DNA of 64,000 nt, taken from contig CAVZTX010000022.1 of NCBI GenBank assembly GCA_963778375.1, positions 1 to 64,000 of the forward strand, in the 5' to 3' direction. The stretch comes from CAVZTX01 sp963778375 (lineage in GTDB: Bacteria; Chloroflexota; Ktedonobacteria; Ktedonobacterales; Ktedonobacteraceae). Both the position numbers and the translations under genes were made by a program. Shown here in pieces: positions 1 to 9,300 of the stretch (within the stretch, counting starts at the first letter, position 1; every line of letters starts with the position of its first letter). The notes under the pieces were generated by a model, which was given only the letters and a program-made list of their open reading frames with translations, had not been told where the DNA came from and did no database searches.

Positions 1-172
1 TGCGCGTATCTAACAAGCTATGATGATTGACACTATTTGGAAAACCAAGGATGCAAGTTGAAAGTCAAGCAGGGTTCAGGAAGAGATTTTTAGCTATTCT
101 TGGGTCAGATAATTGCTTACTCTCACTCTGCATGCTAAAATCAGCTAATCTCCACTATTCAACAGACAGGCA

Positions 173-181
173 TGATATAAT
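173..181 (+). promoter_or_regulatory. Extended -10 promoter candidate for the 236-11384 operon
   Basis: A TATAAT hexamer at 176-181 is preceded by TG at 173-174, giving an extended -10. It lies about 55 bases before the first start codon. No convincing -35 box is seen, as is common for extended -10 promoters. Bases 1-235 otherwise hold no credible gene. Confidence 0.4.
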
Positions 182-235
182 GAAAAAGCTTCTTGTCTCA
201 AAATTAAACTGTTTAACGAAAAGAGGTGCGGAGAT

Positions 236-688
236 ATGATCGAGATCGAAAAGTTCACAACTAAACGATGTATCATTAACCAGCAGCTTTTTTCTGAAGT
301 ATACTTGCGAGAATTACGCACAGGAAAGTTTCCCCACGATGCTGTTAGTGTGTGTCTACAGATAATACGCGAATGGCGTGAAGCCTATCCCGACCTCAAA
401 GATGAAAATCACCTGCGGGAATATGTTGGGCAATGTCTTAGAGCATTATGTGTTTCATATCCACTGCAACAAAACCTTTCCGTGCTCTATTCAGACGAGA
501 CAAAAACGGGCCAGGCAGGCATTTGCTTGATGGTGAATGATAGAGACCTTGGATTCACTATCAAAGGAAGTCACCATCAAATGAATCTCATAAAGCACAC
601 GAGTAACGCTGCTTTGATACATCTCCTACATAGGTTGCTACCCATCCTTGTCTTTCATTACAAAGGGGAAACTGTATGGCTGAATTAG
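236..688 (+). CDS. Hypothetical 150-aa protein, first gene of the kinase/ATPase operon
   Basis: I do not recognise this family. It is a mixed, soluble protein of 150 residues with no signal peptide, membrane helix or catalytic motif that I can see. The start at 236 follows AGAGGTG at 222-228, a good ribosome binding site. Its last 13 bases overlap the start of the next gene at 676, which suggests translational coupling and a shared role with the large NERD-kinase-ATPase protein. By position it could be a regulator, an adaptor or a specificity factor of the operon, but the sequence itself does not show which. The reading frame is open throughout and shows no damage. Confidence 0.6.
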   Translation: MIEIEKFTTKRCIINQQLFSEVYLRELRTGKFPHDAVSVCLQIIREWREAYPDLKDENHLREYVGQCLRALCVSYPLQQNLSVLYSDETKTGQAGICLMVNDRDLGFTIKGSHHQMNLIKHTSNAALIHLLHRLLPILVFHYKGETVWLN

Positions 689-3600
689 TGAGCGCTGGGC
701 CGTTTGCCACTGAAGGTGAGCGTAGAGCTGCCAAAGCTTTGCAACAATTACCAGCAGATTGGGTTGTGATTTGTAACAAAGTATTACCCAAGGGCGATCG
801 TTCATACGAAATTGACTTCATTGTAATTGGCAATCGTTGGGTTTTTTTGCTTGATGAAAAGTCATGGAGGGGGAGGATTTTAGGAAATGATCAATTGTGG
901 GTAAGGGCGGATGGCTTTTCAATGCGTAGCCCTCTCGCAAAAGCTGACTACATAGCAAAAGTGCTGGCCGGTCATATCGGTTGGAAAGTAACACCGTTAA
1001 AAGACGGTGAACATTATGTTCGTGGCGGGGTCCTTCTCTCCGAATCAAAACAGCTTCCGCAAATTCATGATTTTCGCGCTGGCAATGGTATTTTCTTATT
1101 AGAGAATGTGTGCGAACGGCTACAGGTGATAGATCGACAGGGAGGCAATCCTCTTGTGGGTCAATTGTGTTCTCGTGTAAGCCATGCTCTTTTCGACCTC
1201 TCAAATCGACCGCAGGTACCCACAAAAATTGAGGCTCTCACCATTGTCGATGCCGTCGCTCTTCGTCCAGGGGTTCGTCTATTTAATGCTACAATGGATG
1301 GCAGTCCAGATAAGTTGCTGCACTTGATGGTCTATGATCTCACCAAAGACCCGATTGATTCAAAGGCACTCTATGATTTTTACATGCATGAGTGTCTCGC
1401 CTTGCAAAAATTAAATGTCACGGGTCTTGTCCCTCTGGTCAATATTCCTTTTAGATGGTCCGAGGATTTCCTCGTCCTGCCCATTATGCCACCACTAGGC
1501 AAGCCATTAAGTATCTATCCGCTGCCAGAGACACGCGAGGAGTTTCACCAGGAACTACTACTCACAGCCGCCTGTTTTAAAGCGATGGACCAGATTCATG
1601 GGCAAAATGTGTTACACCGGGCCATTGGACCGGACTCGATTTATGTTCAGAGCATACAGCCGCCCAAAGTCGTCTTTACCAATTTTTACGCGGCTCGTGT
1701 TGGCGCAAACTCTATCGCTCCCTCGCTCGATGCTCTCTCTATCGAAGACCCCTATGCTGCTTTAGAGCTTGCCATTGGTTTTGGCTATGCCACCTCCGAA
1801 ACAGATACTTTTAGCCTGACATTAGTCTTTCTGGAACGTCTATCAGGTGTCCCTCTCGCCGATATTCGTGCCAATGTGGAAAGCGATATAGTCTTTCCTC
1901 AACAACCAGGATGGTCTGCATTTCTGTCTGCTGAACTAGCGAACGACCTCGCCACCCTTTTCAAACAGATTCTCACTCCTGCAAAAGGAACACCGTCTCC
2001 TTCAGCTAAAGAAATATCTGCTCGCTTGAATAATCTTGCTCGCCGTCTGCATCAAGAGATGCAGGTCGATACGGTTGAGGGAACAACACTGGATAAACGT
2101 TACAAGGTACACCGTTTGCTTGGGCGTGGCACAATGGCAAATACCTATCTTGCGAGTGATATAATCTTCGAATCGGGCGATCTCTATGCCTTGAAACAGT
2201 ATACCAGCCCTTCTGAGGTGTTGCAGCAAGCCGCTGCCGAGTTTGCAACCATGAAAAGCATTAATAGCATATATTTACCGTATGCTTTTGATATTTATCC
2301 TCCTCAAAATGATGTCCATGTCAAAATGGAGTATATTCCTGGCCCCACATTACAGCAGGTCGAGATGGAGTTTCCCTGGCCGCTAGAGCGCTGGTGGTCA
2401 TTTGCCCAGGGTTTATTGAACGCTGTGGAGGCGCTTGAAGAAAAACAACTGCTTCATAGAGATATTAAACCGGCAAATATTATTCTCCACAAAACTGATA
2501 ATCGTCCGGTGTTGATCGATTTTGGTTTTGCTATCCGGCAAGGTGCGTCAGGGAAGGCTGCCGGGACGCCGCTTTTTCTTCCTCCCGAGACGTTTTCGGT
2601 TTCTTCATCATCTGCTTTTCCTTTGTCGTGCGACCGTTATGCTGCTGGGGTCGTTTTATTTAAATCACTGTTTGGCTATATGCCCTTTAGCATTACAAAC
2701 GGCAATCAACGACATCTGATCCCATTGGAGCAGTTTGTCGACGCCAAGATGCGTAGATTGGCAGCAGTATTGTTAAGAGCTGTCTCAAATGATCCGGCTG
2801 AACGTCCGGCAACCGTTGCACAAATACGGCAAGAACTACAAACAGCCCTCCTGGCCGTAGAAGAAGAACCTGTGGAGGAAGAAGCGTTACAAGAGCATAT
2901 TAACCCCTGGGTCAATGATGTTCGTAGTCTCTATCGCAATAGTGATATAGGCAATAAAAACAATCGGGGATTAGACACAGCGTTTGTGCGGGAAACTTAT
3001 GTGCCTACTGCGCTAGATGAGTACTTATTGCCAGCCATATTTGAACTAAAGCCAAAGGCGGTATTCCTCTGTGGCAATCCAGGTGATGGGAAAACAGCCT
3101 TTCTGGAAAAAGTGCAACAGCGCTTACAGGAACAGCAGGCAAAAATTCTGCAAAAAGATGAGAGTGGCTGGGAATTGGAATGGGATGGACACCTCTACCG
3201 CAGTTGCTACGATGCATCAGAATCGCATCAAGGTCTGAGCGCAGACCAGCAACTTACCGAGAGGTTGCAAGGTTTGGAAGGAAACAATAAACCTGCGTCA
3301 AACCTGACCGCGCTGATTGCTATCAATGATGGGCGCCTTGCCGACTATTTTATACGTCAGCAAGAACGTTTTCACTGGTTATCGAGGCAGATAGATCATG
3401 CGAGAAACGCCAGTGACGTTGAGGAGCTAGATGTTTGGGTCATAGACCTGAAAAAACGAGCCTTTGTGAATTTGCCAGACGCGGAGGGGGACTCGGTTTT
3501 CCGGCAAGTGTTGCAGAGTCTGGTTGCAGACGACAAATGGAAGATTTGTGAGGATTGCGCGGCCAAAGTGGTCTGTCCTATGAAAAACAATGCTCTTGCA

Positions 3601-4626
3601 TTACGCAAGTCAAGGGTTATAAGTCGTCTCGAGTTTCTCTTCTTGCTCTCGCACCTGCGACGCCAGCGGCATACTACCATGCGTGATCTACGTTCGGCTC
3701 TTGCGTACCTGATTACTGGTAACAAAAGTTGCGAGCAAGTGCATGGTGCGCGGCATGGAGCAGACGCGGGCGCATCGCTTATAAGCTCTGCCTACTGGCA
3801 ATCAGCATTTGCGCCTCTAGAGCAACACGATGAATTACTGGCTGATCTTATGCCGTTCGATCCCGCGCGTTTCCCGCATCCGCACCTCGATCGTTTCCTG
3901 CATTTCCACCAGACTACGAAAGATGCTGAGCAGCGCATCCTCCTTTTTGCTGATAAAAAAGATCTCCCACCTCAACGCTTTGAGAATGAAACAATCTGGA
4001 TGGCGGCTTTCAAGCGGCGTTTATATTTTGACGCGGGCAAGCCTGTAGCGGCTACGCAAGACGAGTCTGGCTCCGTAGTACCAAAGGTGCGCTGGTTGAC
4101 GCTGCTCCCATACCAGCACTCTAAACTCTTCATGAGGTTGCTCGATGGGCGTCTTGACGTTGAAGAGATGCTAGAACTTCGCAAAAGATTAGCCCTTGGC
4201 ATTCTGTGCTCGGATGGTGTTATAGAAGAGGTGCCAGCAGGAAAACTCAGCATAAAAGTCAGCTCATCAGTTGAACAGCAGTTAGTTGTCCTCAAACAAC
4301 TTCCTCTCGAGGAATTTGAATTCAAAGTGGAGCATCCACAGGGTACTGATATGATCGAGAGGCTTCCTGAGAACGTTGTATTGAAACATCATTCCGGCCT
4401 CCCTCGCCTGGATATCACCCTCGACCTATTTGAACTACTCATGCGTATGGCTGATGGTTTGCAGCCAACCGCTCCAGAGTTCAGGCCGCTCCTTGAAGAC
4501 CTTAAACTTTTCAAAGATGTTCTGCTCCTGCGCGAAACCCGTGACCTGATTCTCATTGAAAATCAACATCGCGTTCATTACATTACCCAACGCGATAATA
4601 AAGTTGTGCGTGAGAGGGTGCGATAG
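676..4626 (+). CDS. NERD nuclease / pseudokinase / Ser-Thr kinase / DptF-like P-loop ATPase fusion
   Basis: A 1316-aa four-part protein. Residues about 1-110 form a NERD (nuclease-related) domain: GER near residue 14, then EIDFIVIG and DEKSWRG, which supply the acidic residues and lysine expected of this PD-(D/E)XK relative. Residues about 190-460 look like a protein kinase fold with HRA instead of HRD and TNF where DFG belongs, so probably a pseudokinase. Residues about 472-735 are a complete kinase: glycine loop GRGTMANTY, lysine in ALKQY, HRDIKPAN (H594, D596), DFG (D615) and a PPE motif. Residues about 750-1316 are an ATPase with Walker A GNPGDGKT (800-807) and a cysteine cluster C958, C961, C967 followed by P, a feature I associate with DptF of DNA-phosphorothioation restriction systems. 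Start supported by AAAGGGGAA upstream. Fusion of a kinase and NERD to a DptF-like ATPase is unusual; kinases of BREX type 2 (PglW) are the nearest precedent I know. DptF assignment is inference from motifs and gene order. Confidence 0.75.
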   Translation: MAELVSAGPFATEGERRAAKALQQLPADWVVICNKVLPKGDRSYEIDFIVIGNRWVFLLDEKSWRGRILGNDQLWVRADGFSMRSPLAKADYIAKVLAGHIGWKVTPLKDGEHYVRGGVLLSESKQLPQIHDFRAGNGIFLLENVCERLQVIDRQGGNPLVGQLCSRVSHALFDLSNRPQVPTKIEALTIVDAVALRPGVRLFNATMDGSPDKLLHLMVYDLTKDPIDSKALYDFYMHECLALQKLNVTGLVPLVNIPFRWSEDFLVLPIMPPLGKPLSIYPLPETREEFHQELLLTAACFKAMDQIHGQNVLHRAIGPDSIYVQSIQPPKVVFTNFYAARVGANSIAPSLDALSIEDPYAALELAIGFGYATSETDTFSLTLVFLERLSGVPLADIRANVESDIVFPQQPGWSAFLSAELANDLATLFKQILTPAKGTPSPSAKEISARLNNLARRLHQEMQVDTVEGTTLDKRYKVHRLLGRGTMANTYLASDIIFESGDLYALKQYTSPSEVLQQAAAEFATMKSINSIYLPYAFDIYPPQNDVHVKMEYIPGPTLQQVEMEFPWPLERWWSFAQGLLNAVEALEEKQLLHRDIKPANIILHKTDNRPVLIDFGFAIRQGASGKAAGTPLFLPPETFSVSSSSAFPLSCDRYAAGVVLFKSLFGYMPFSITNGNQRHLIPLEQFVDAKMRRLAAVLLRAVSNDPAERPATVAQIRQELQTALLAVEEEPVEEEALQEHINPWVNDVRSLYRNSDIGNKNNRGLDTAFVRETYVPTALDEYLLPAIFELKPKAVFLCGNPGDGKTAFLEKVQQRLQEQQAKILQKDESGWELEWDGHLYRSCYDASESHQGLSADQQLTERLQGLEGNNKPASNLTALIAINDGRLADYFIRQQERFHWLSRQIDHARNASDVEELDVWVIDLKKRAFVNLPDAEGDSVFRQVLQSLVADDKWKICEDCAAKVVCPMKNNALALRKSRVISRLEFLFLLSHLRRQRHTTMRDLRSALAYLITGNKSCEQVHGARHGADAGASLISSAYWQSAFAPLEQHDELLADLMPFDPARFPHPHLDRFLHFHQTTKDAEQRILLFADKKDLPPQRFENETIWMAAFKRRLYFDAGKPVAATQDESGSVVPKVRWLTLLPYQHSKLFMRLLDGRLDVEEMLELRKRLALGILCSDGVIEEVPAGKLSIKVSSSVEQQLVVLKQLPLEEFEFKVEHPQGTDMIERLPENVVLKHHSGLPRLDITLDLFELLMRMADGLQPTAPEFRPLLEDLKLFKDVLLLRETRDLILIENQHRVHYITQRDNKVVRERVR

Positions 4627-4646
4627 TTAGTAAGGAAGGTCATCCC

Positions 4647-6350
4647 ATGAAGATCAAGCTACCCAAAGATATTGTCGGCGTAAAATTCCCGCGCATCTGT
4701 ACTATAGATATGAATGATTTCGATATCGACTTGTTTCTGTCTTCTCTTTTCTTTACAATCCTTGCCCAGGGTCGAGGAAAAGCAAGACGCACAAATGACC
4801 CAAAGGCTATTGCTCAGTTTATTAATGCTTTAGCTCAACACCCTGCCCTTGAAGGATTTAGCGACCTTGAAGGTCGAAGAGTGCTCGAACGCCTTGTGCG
4901 TACAACATTGATTACCACAGGAGGTGTAGGACGTTATCGTATTGAGGAGCAAATTACATCCATTGTCCCTTTTTCAATTCTTGCGCACAAACCAGGCTTC
5001 CCTGTTGCCGGAGGCCGTCAAAGAGGCGCTGATACATTTATTTATCAGGCATTGCGCGAGCGTCTTGGAGCAGATGACGAGCTTCGAAAATTTGTAAAAA
5101 TGGTTTTTGGGCGTGGAGTGATAATTGAAAGCATCCCCGAATTAGGGGGTGCCTATGATGGGGAAACCAGATTAGATACGTTGACACGTCTTTCTATTGC
5201 TTTTTTAGATGGCTTTCAAAATACTAGACCAGGAATCACTCGGGAAAAGAATGTTTCTAGTCCCTGTCCTGCGCTTACCAAAGAGCTTGCAACAGATCTC
5301 CTGCGCTATCTTTTTGAATATCATACCACGATGCCAATACAGGCTTTTACTCACCATTTACTCGTTCTGATTAATTTTGAACTGTTCAATTACACGCTCA
5401 AACTGGTCAATGCCGTGAACAATTTGGTACAACATCCTGGGAGGTTGCCCAACGCAATGCTTGATAAAGCAGAACCCTCTCCTCCGCAACTCTACCTGGA
5501 TTTTACAGAATCCTCAGGCGGATATAGTCAGGAGATGGCAAAAGCCTGTGTACGGCGTGACATTGAAACCTACCAGCAATTTTTGTCGTCTAACTTGCTT
5601 CTCCGTCAATTGGACATCTATATAGAGAAACTAAAGCGTAACCCCCGCTATAGTTCTATCATTGAAGATGTGTTGCGACCGGGGATTTCAGGGGCGGAAT
5701 ACTTGCAAGGCTTGCTCATATTAAATAATGACCTTGCTCTTAGCCTAGGTATTGATGCTGCTGCTGGTTTTGATGAAGATAGGATACGGGTAGAGAATAC
5801 TAGTGAAGGCGATGATGATTCAGACTCACCACACTGGTTAGATGCTTTTGTAAATACGGCAGAAAGTAATCTTGAACGTGTGGTGAGTCTCCTGGTAGAG
5901 GGCCAAAAAGGAGATGCAATTGAACATTTTGTTCGATGGTATTGGGGCGTTGGAGGAATGAAGAAACCGCAAGGAGTGTTACGCGGCACAACGCTCAGCC
6001 GTAAGTCCTGGCGTTATGCGCCGACGAATGATCTGCTTGCTGTGTTAGTGCAGTTGGCCGCGGTACGGCTTTCTCCGCCTACTAATCAGGACCGGAGAGA
6101 CCAGGAATTGCAACCTATTCGCTTACAGGATTTTTTGCAATTTCTGGAAGAACGTTTCGGCATTCTAGTTGACCGGCCGCCATCGCCCTTTGAAGGTGCG
6201 GAATATGTCGCTGCGGCGCGTGATAATCTACGTGCCATGTTGCGTCGTCTGCGCCAAATGGGAATTTTCCGCGATCTTTCCGATGATTTTACAGTCCAAC
6301 GTCTGCATCCTCCCTATACGAGCAAAGAGTTAATGAAGGCGGAGATATAG
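4647..6350 (+). CDS. 567-aa protein in the DptG position of the restriction-like operon
   Basis: No catalytic motif is recognised. The protein is soluble, largely helical in appearance, with an acidic stretch around residues 385-395 and a C-terminal part rich in arginine pairs typical of a winged-helix or DNA/protein-contact region. It starts 20 bases after the preceding stop behind AAGGAAGG, and its stop is followed after three bases by the next start, so the genes are tightly coupled. In DndFGH modules a protein of intermediate size (DptG) sits between DptF and DptH and bridges the two ATPases; position and size fit that role, although it is longer than the usual roughly 450 residues. Homology to DptG could not be shown by eye. 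Confidence 0.6.
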   Translation: MKIKLPKDIVGVKFPRICTIDMNDFDIDLFLSSLFFTILAQGRGKARRTNDPKAIAQFINALAQHPALEGFSDLEGRRVLERLVRTTLITTGGVGRYRIEEQITSIVPFSILAHKPGFPVAGGRQRGADTFIYQALRERLGADDELRKFVKMVFGRGVIIESIPELGGAYDGETRLDTLTRLSIAFLDGFQNTRPGITREKNVSSPCPALTKELATDLLRYLFEYHTTMPIQAFTHHLLVLINFELFNYTLKLVNAVNNLVQHPGRLPNAMLDKAEPSPPQLYLDFTESSGGYSQEMAKACVRRDIETYQQFLSSNLLLRQLDIYIEKLKRNPRYSSIIEDVLRPGISGAEYLQGLLILNNDLALSLGIDAAAGFDEDRIRVENTSEGDDDSDSPHWLDAFVNTAESNLERVVSLLVEGQKGDAIEHFVRWYWGVGGMKKPQGVLRGTTLSRKSWRYAPTNDLLAVLVQLAAVRLSPPTNQDRRDQELQPIRLQDFLQFLEERFGILVDRPPSPFEGAEYVAAARDNLRAMLRRLRQMGIFRDLSDDFTVQRLHPPYTSKELMKAEI

Positions 6351-6353
6351 GCC

Positions 6354-9300
6354 ATGATAGATGCACCTCAAACAAGCACGCTACAAGTAGAATTGTTGGC
6401 GCGTGAAATTATCGCCCGTTTAAAAGATGCAGAGCCAGGTCACTGCGCCAGGGTAGATTTTCTTGATCGTGCCGAGGCCCTGCGCATTTGCCATTATATT
6501 TCACAGCAGCAACTTGTTCCGGGAATAGAGTTTCATATTCTTGTCTCAAACGAAGCGCCTGTGGAAAACAACGCTATATTCATTACAACGGATAAGGCCA
6601 TTGAGCTTCGTAATCGTAAGCAGCAGCCTCTTTGTTTGTTTATCCCCTCTGATCTCGTAGATGCTGCCTATAGTTCAATCGCCAATTCTTTTGCCCTTAT
6701 CGATGGGCGAGCATTACATGCCTTCGTATTAGAGCGTGTTCGCGCTCAGCTTTCCTCCGAACTCCAATCTGTTGTACGCCCTGTTTTTGCGCGGTTGCGT
6801 GGTCTCACAGGTGTAAGCGATGAGCAACGTCTTGATTTCGCACTCACATTACTGAGACGCATGGAGTCAGGCGAAACAACACAACCTGGCCTGGAACTCT
6901 GGCGAGTTGGACTCATTGCCGATGCCAGCGACACATTTGTATCAAGGCTCGATAACAACCGCGACTGTGTTTTGAGCTTATCACGTCCAAACAAACTGGG
7001 GGCAACAACACGCGAACGCGTTCAAAGCATAAAAGTAGATAGCTTAACAACAACAGCACTGATACAGTTTTTTCATGGACGTGCCATGAATGATGTGCGA
7101 CTGTGGTCTCGTGATCTCGGAAAAGAACAGTCCTTGACATTTGATCGCTGGATATTCCCTAAAACTGACCCCAGCGATATGCGCTCTGTCAGTATAACGC
7201 CTTTTGTAAACGCCAGAGGCGAGGTCGAACGCTACTGCCATCTAAGTCAGCCAGATGGGGCAAAGGGTAGCCTGCTGGCGCGCTACGGCGCAAAAGAAAC
7301 CATCACCGTTCGCTGGAAGACGGAACCAGAATTGCCAAAGGAACTGAGCCGATGGCGTATCGGTATTGTTCCGTTTGGGAGCGAAAATGGATTTGAAGAA
7401 TGTATTGAGGAACGCAGTGTTGCCGGTAGTCGGCGAACGATTACAATTAAGCTGGATATGGATTTTGACGAGCCACTTGACTACGGGGTATGTATCAGGA
7501 TTGCTCCACTAAGTGCAAATGGGAGTGAGATTATTAGCCGGGATACAGGTCAAGCTTTCTATGCTGACAGCCATGAATTTTTCCTGGTCAAAGTCGTCGG
7601 AGACCCGCTACCTGAACCGCCGAGAAAAAGCTTACGAACGGTCCCAACGCTTGCCTTCGGTCGGCTCGAAGTCGCAGCCGAAATGCGCGAAACTGTACTT
7701 GCCGAAACAGAACCGGAATGGATCAATAAAGACCTGGAGTATTTCAGATTGCGGTTGAACGATCATCGCATACTCAATATTGGTCTCAATAGCTCTCTTT
7801 TTGAACTGGAGAAGCAGGTTCTTGCCAATCCGCGTGAAGGCGGTTGTTTCATCCTGAATGTTGATGAGGTACGACCTGTAGACAAGCAAAGCTTTACGCT
7901 TTATCCTCTGCTATCAGGAAATGCTGAGTCGTGGTTGCCATTCTGGCGTGCACGCGAGGCATTCTTTAAGCGACTAAAGCAATCTGATGTTCGTAACGTT
8001 ATTGAGGCCGTCGATTGGACGCCCGACCTTGCTGCTTCTGCGTTGCGCTATGCTCAGGCATATCGTGAACTTATTGATGATCTCGTATCTCATCGCGTTG
8101 AAGTATCAGAATTATGCGAAGCTCTCTCATTTGATTCGTTGCTCGTCAGGAATACCGGTAGTGGAGAAACGGCTGAGGAAGCAATTGTTATTTTGCCAAC
8201 GCATCCCCTTCGCGTGGCATGGATTGCCAGTTATACACAACTGTTGCATGAATGGGAGAAGCAACTACTCGAATACCCGTTGCGCGAACGTAAACAGAGC
8301 ATTGATCTGCAAGCATTGCGTTTGCTAGTACCCACAAATGTGCCTGCCTTCGCGTACCATGCGGCAGCTTCTACAACAGCTTTTACCTTTTTCCAGAATT
8401 TGCGTTTTTTTCACGGGGTTGCTCTCCCAGCAGGTGTCCCTGATCCCCACCGACGTTATGGAGATATGGCTATAATTCTGGATACTGGTATTGACCAGGC
8501 AAGTGTTGGCGATATTCAACCAGATCAACTGGCGGAACACCTTGCGAAATTTCATCAATCGCATCCTTATGCCGAAACTCTTGTCACCACGCTTATTAAT
8601 CCTGACCGGGGCGATTTCTTCGCGGAAGCTATCAAGAAATTGCTGTCCACGAAAACTTCTGCTGAGGAACCTGAGCAGATACACTCCCTGCCTGCGTTTC
8701 AAATTATTTCCTATGCCGAAGATGGACATAAAAGTACTTTTCAAGCGTTGGAACAGGTGCGTCAGCAGCAAATCGATCAACGTTTCGGAAGAAAAGTTGA
8801 TCACTTCCTTCCTGGATTGACAACGACCGCCCGCGCCATGAGCCAGTTAGAGAAAGCCGCGCCGCCAGAAGCGCATATCGCGGTAATCACCGATTTCACC
8901 CGGCCTGCTATTGTGGCCTCGTCTCCATCATTGGATACCTCGGGAGGCGATACCAGCAGCTTCTCGCTTTATGGACTGGTCAATCGTTTTGTCTCGCAAT
9001 TTATCTCAGATAGCGAAGGGCTGCTCTGGCGACACCAAATCGTGACGGAGGGGGTAAGGAAGCCGGAGCCACATCCTGCTGGCCCAAGATATAGTGAGAC
9101 CCTGATGGAATTGCATACAACCCTATTGAATGCAGGTGGTTATCTGCTCGGTGGTCCCACTGATACTCGACCTGTGCTAGAAGTGCGTCTTGCCGCAAAA
9201 CAGCGCGACTTACTCGAACGTCTGCACGTCAATACGAACTGGGTTATTACCCTGGATCGCTTCTTCACTCTCGACTATTATGATTCTCCTCACCAGCAGG

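Noticed and set aside
27..239. 70-residue open frame before the first operon gene
   Set aside because: No ribosome binding site, random composition, and it overlaps the promoter candidate and the next start.
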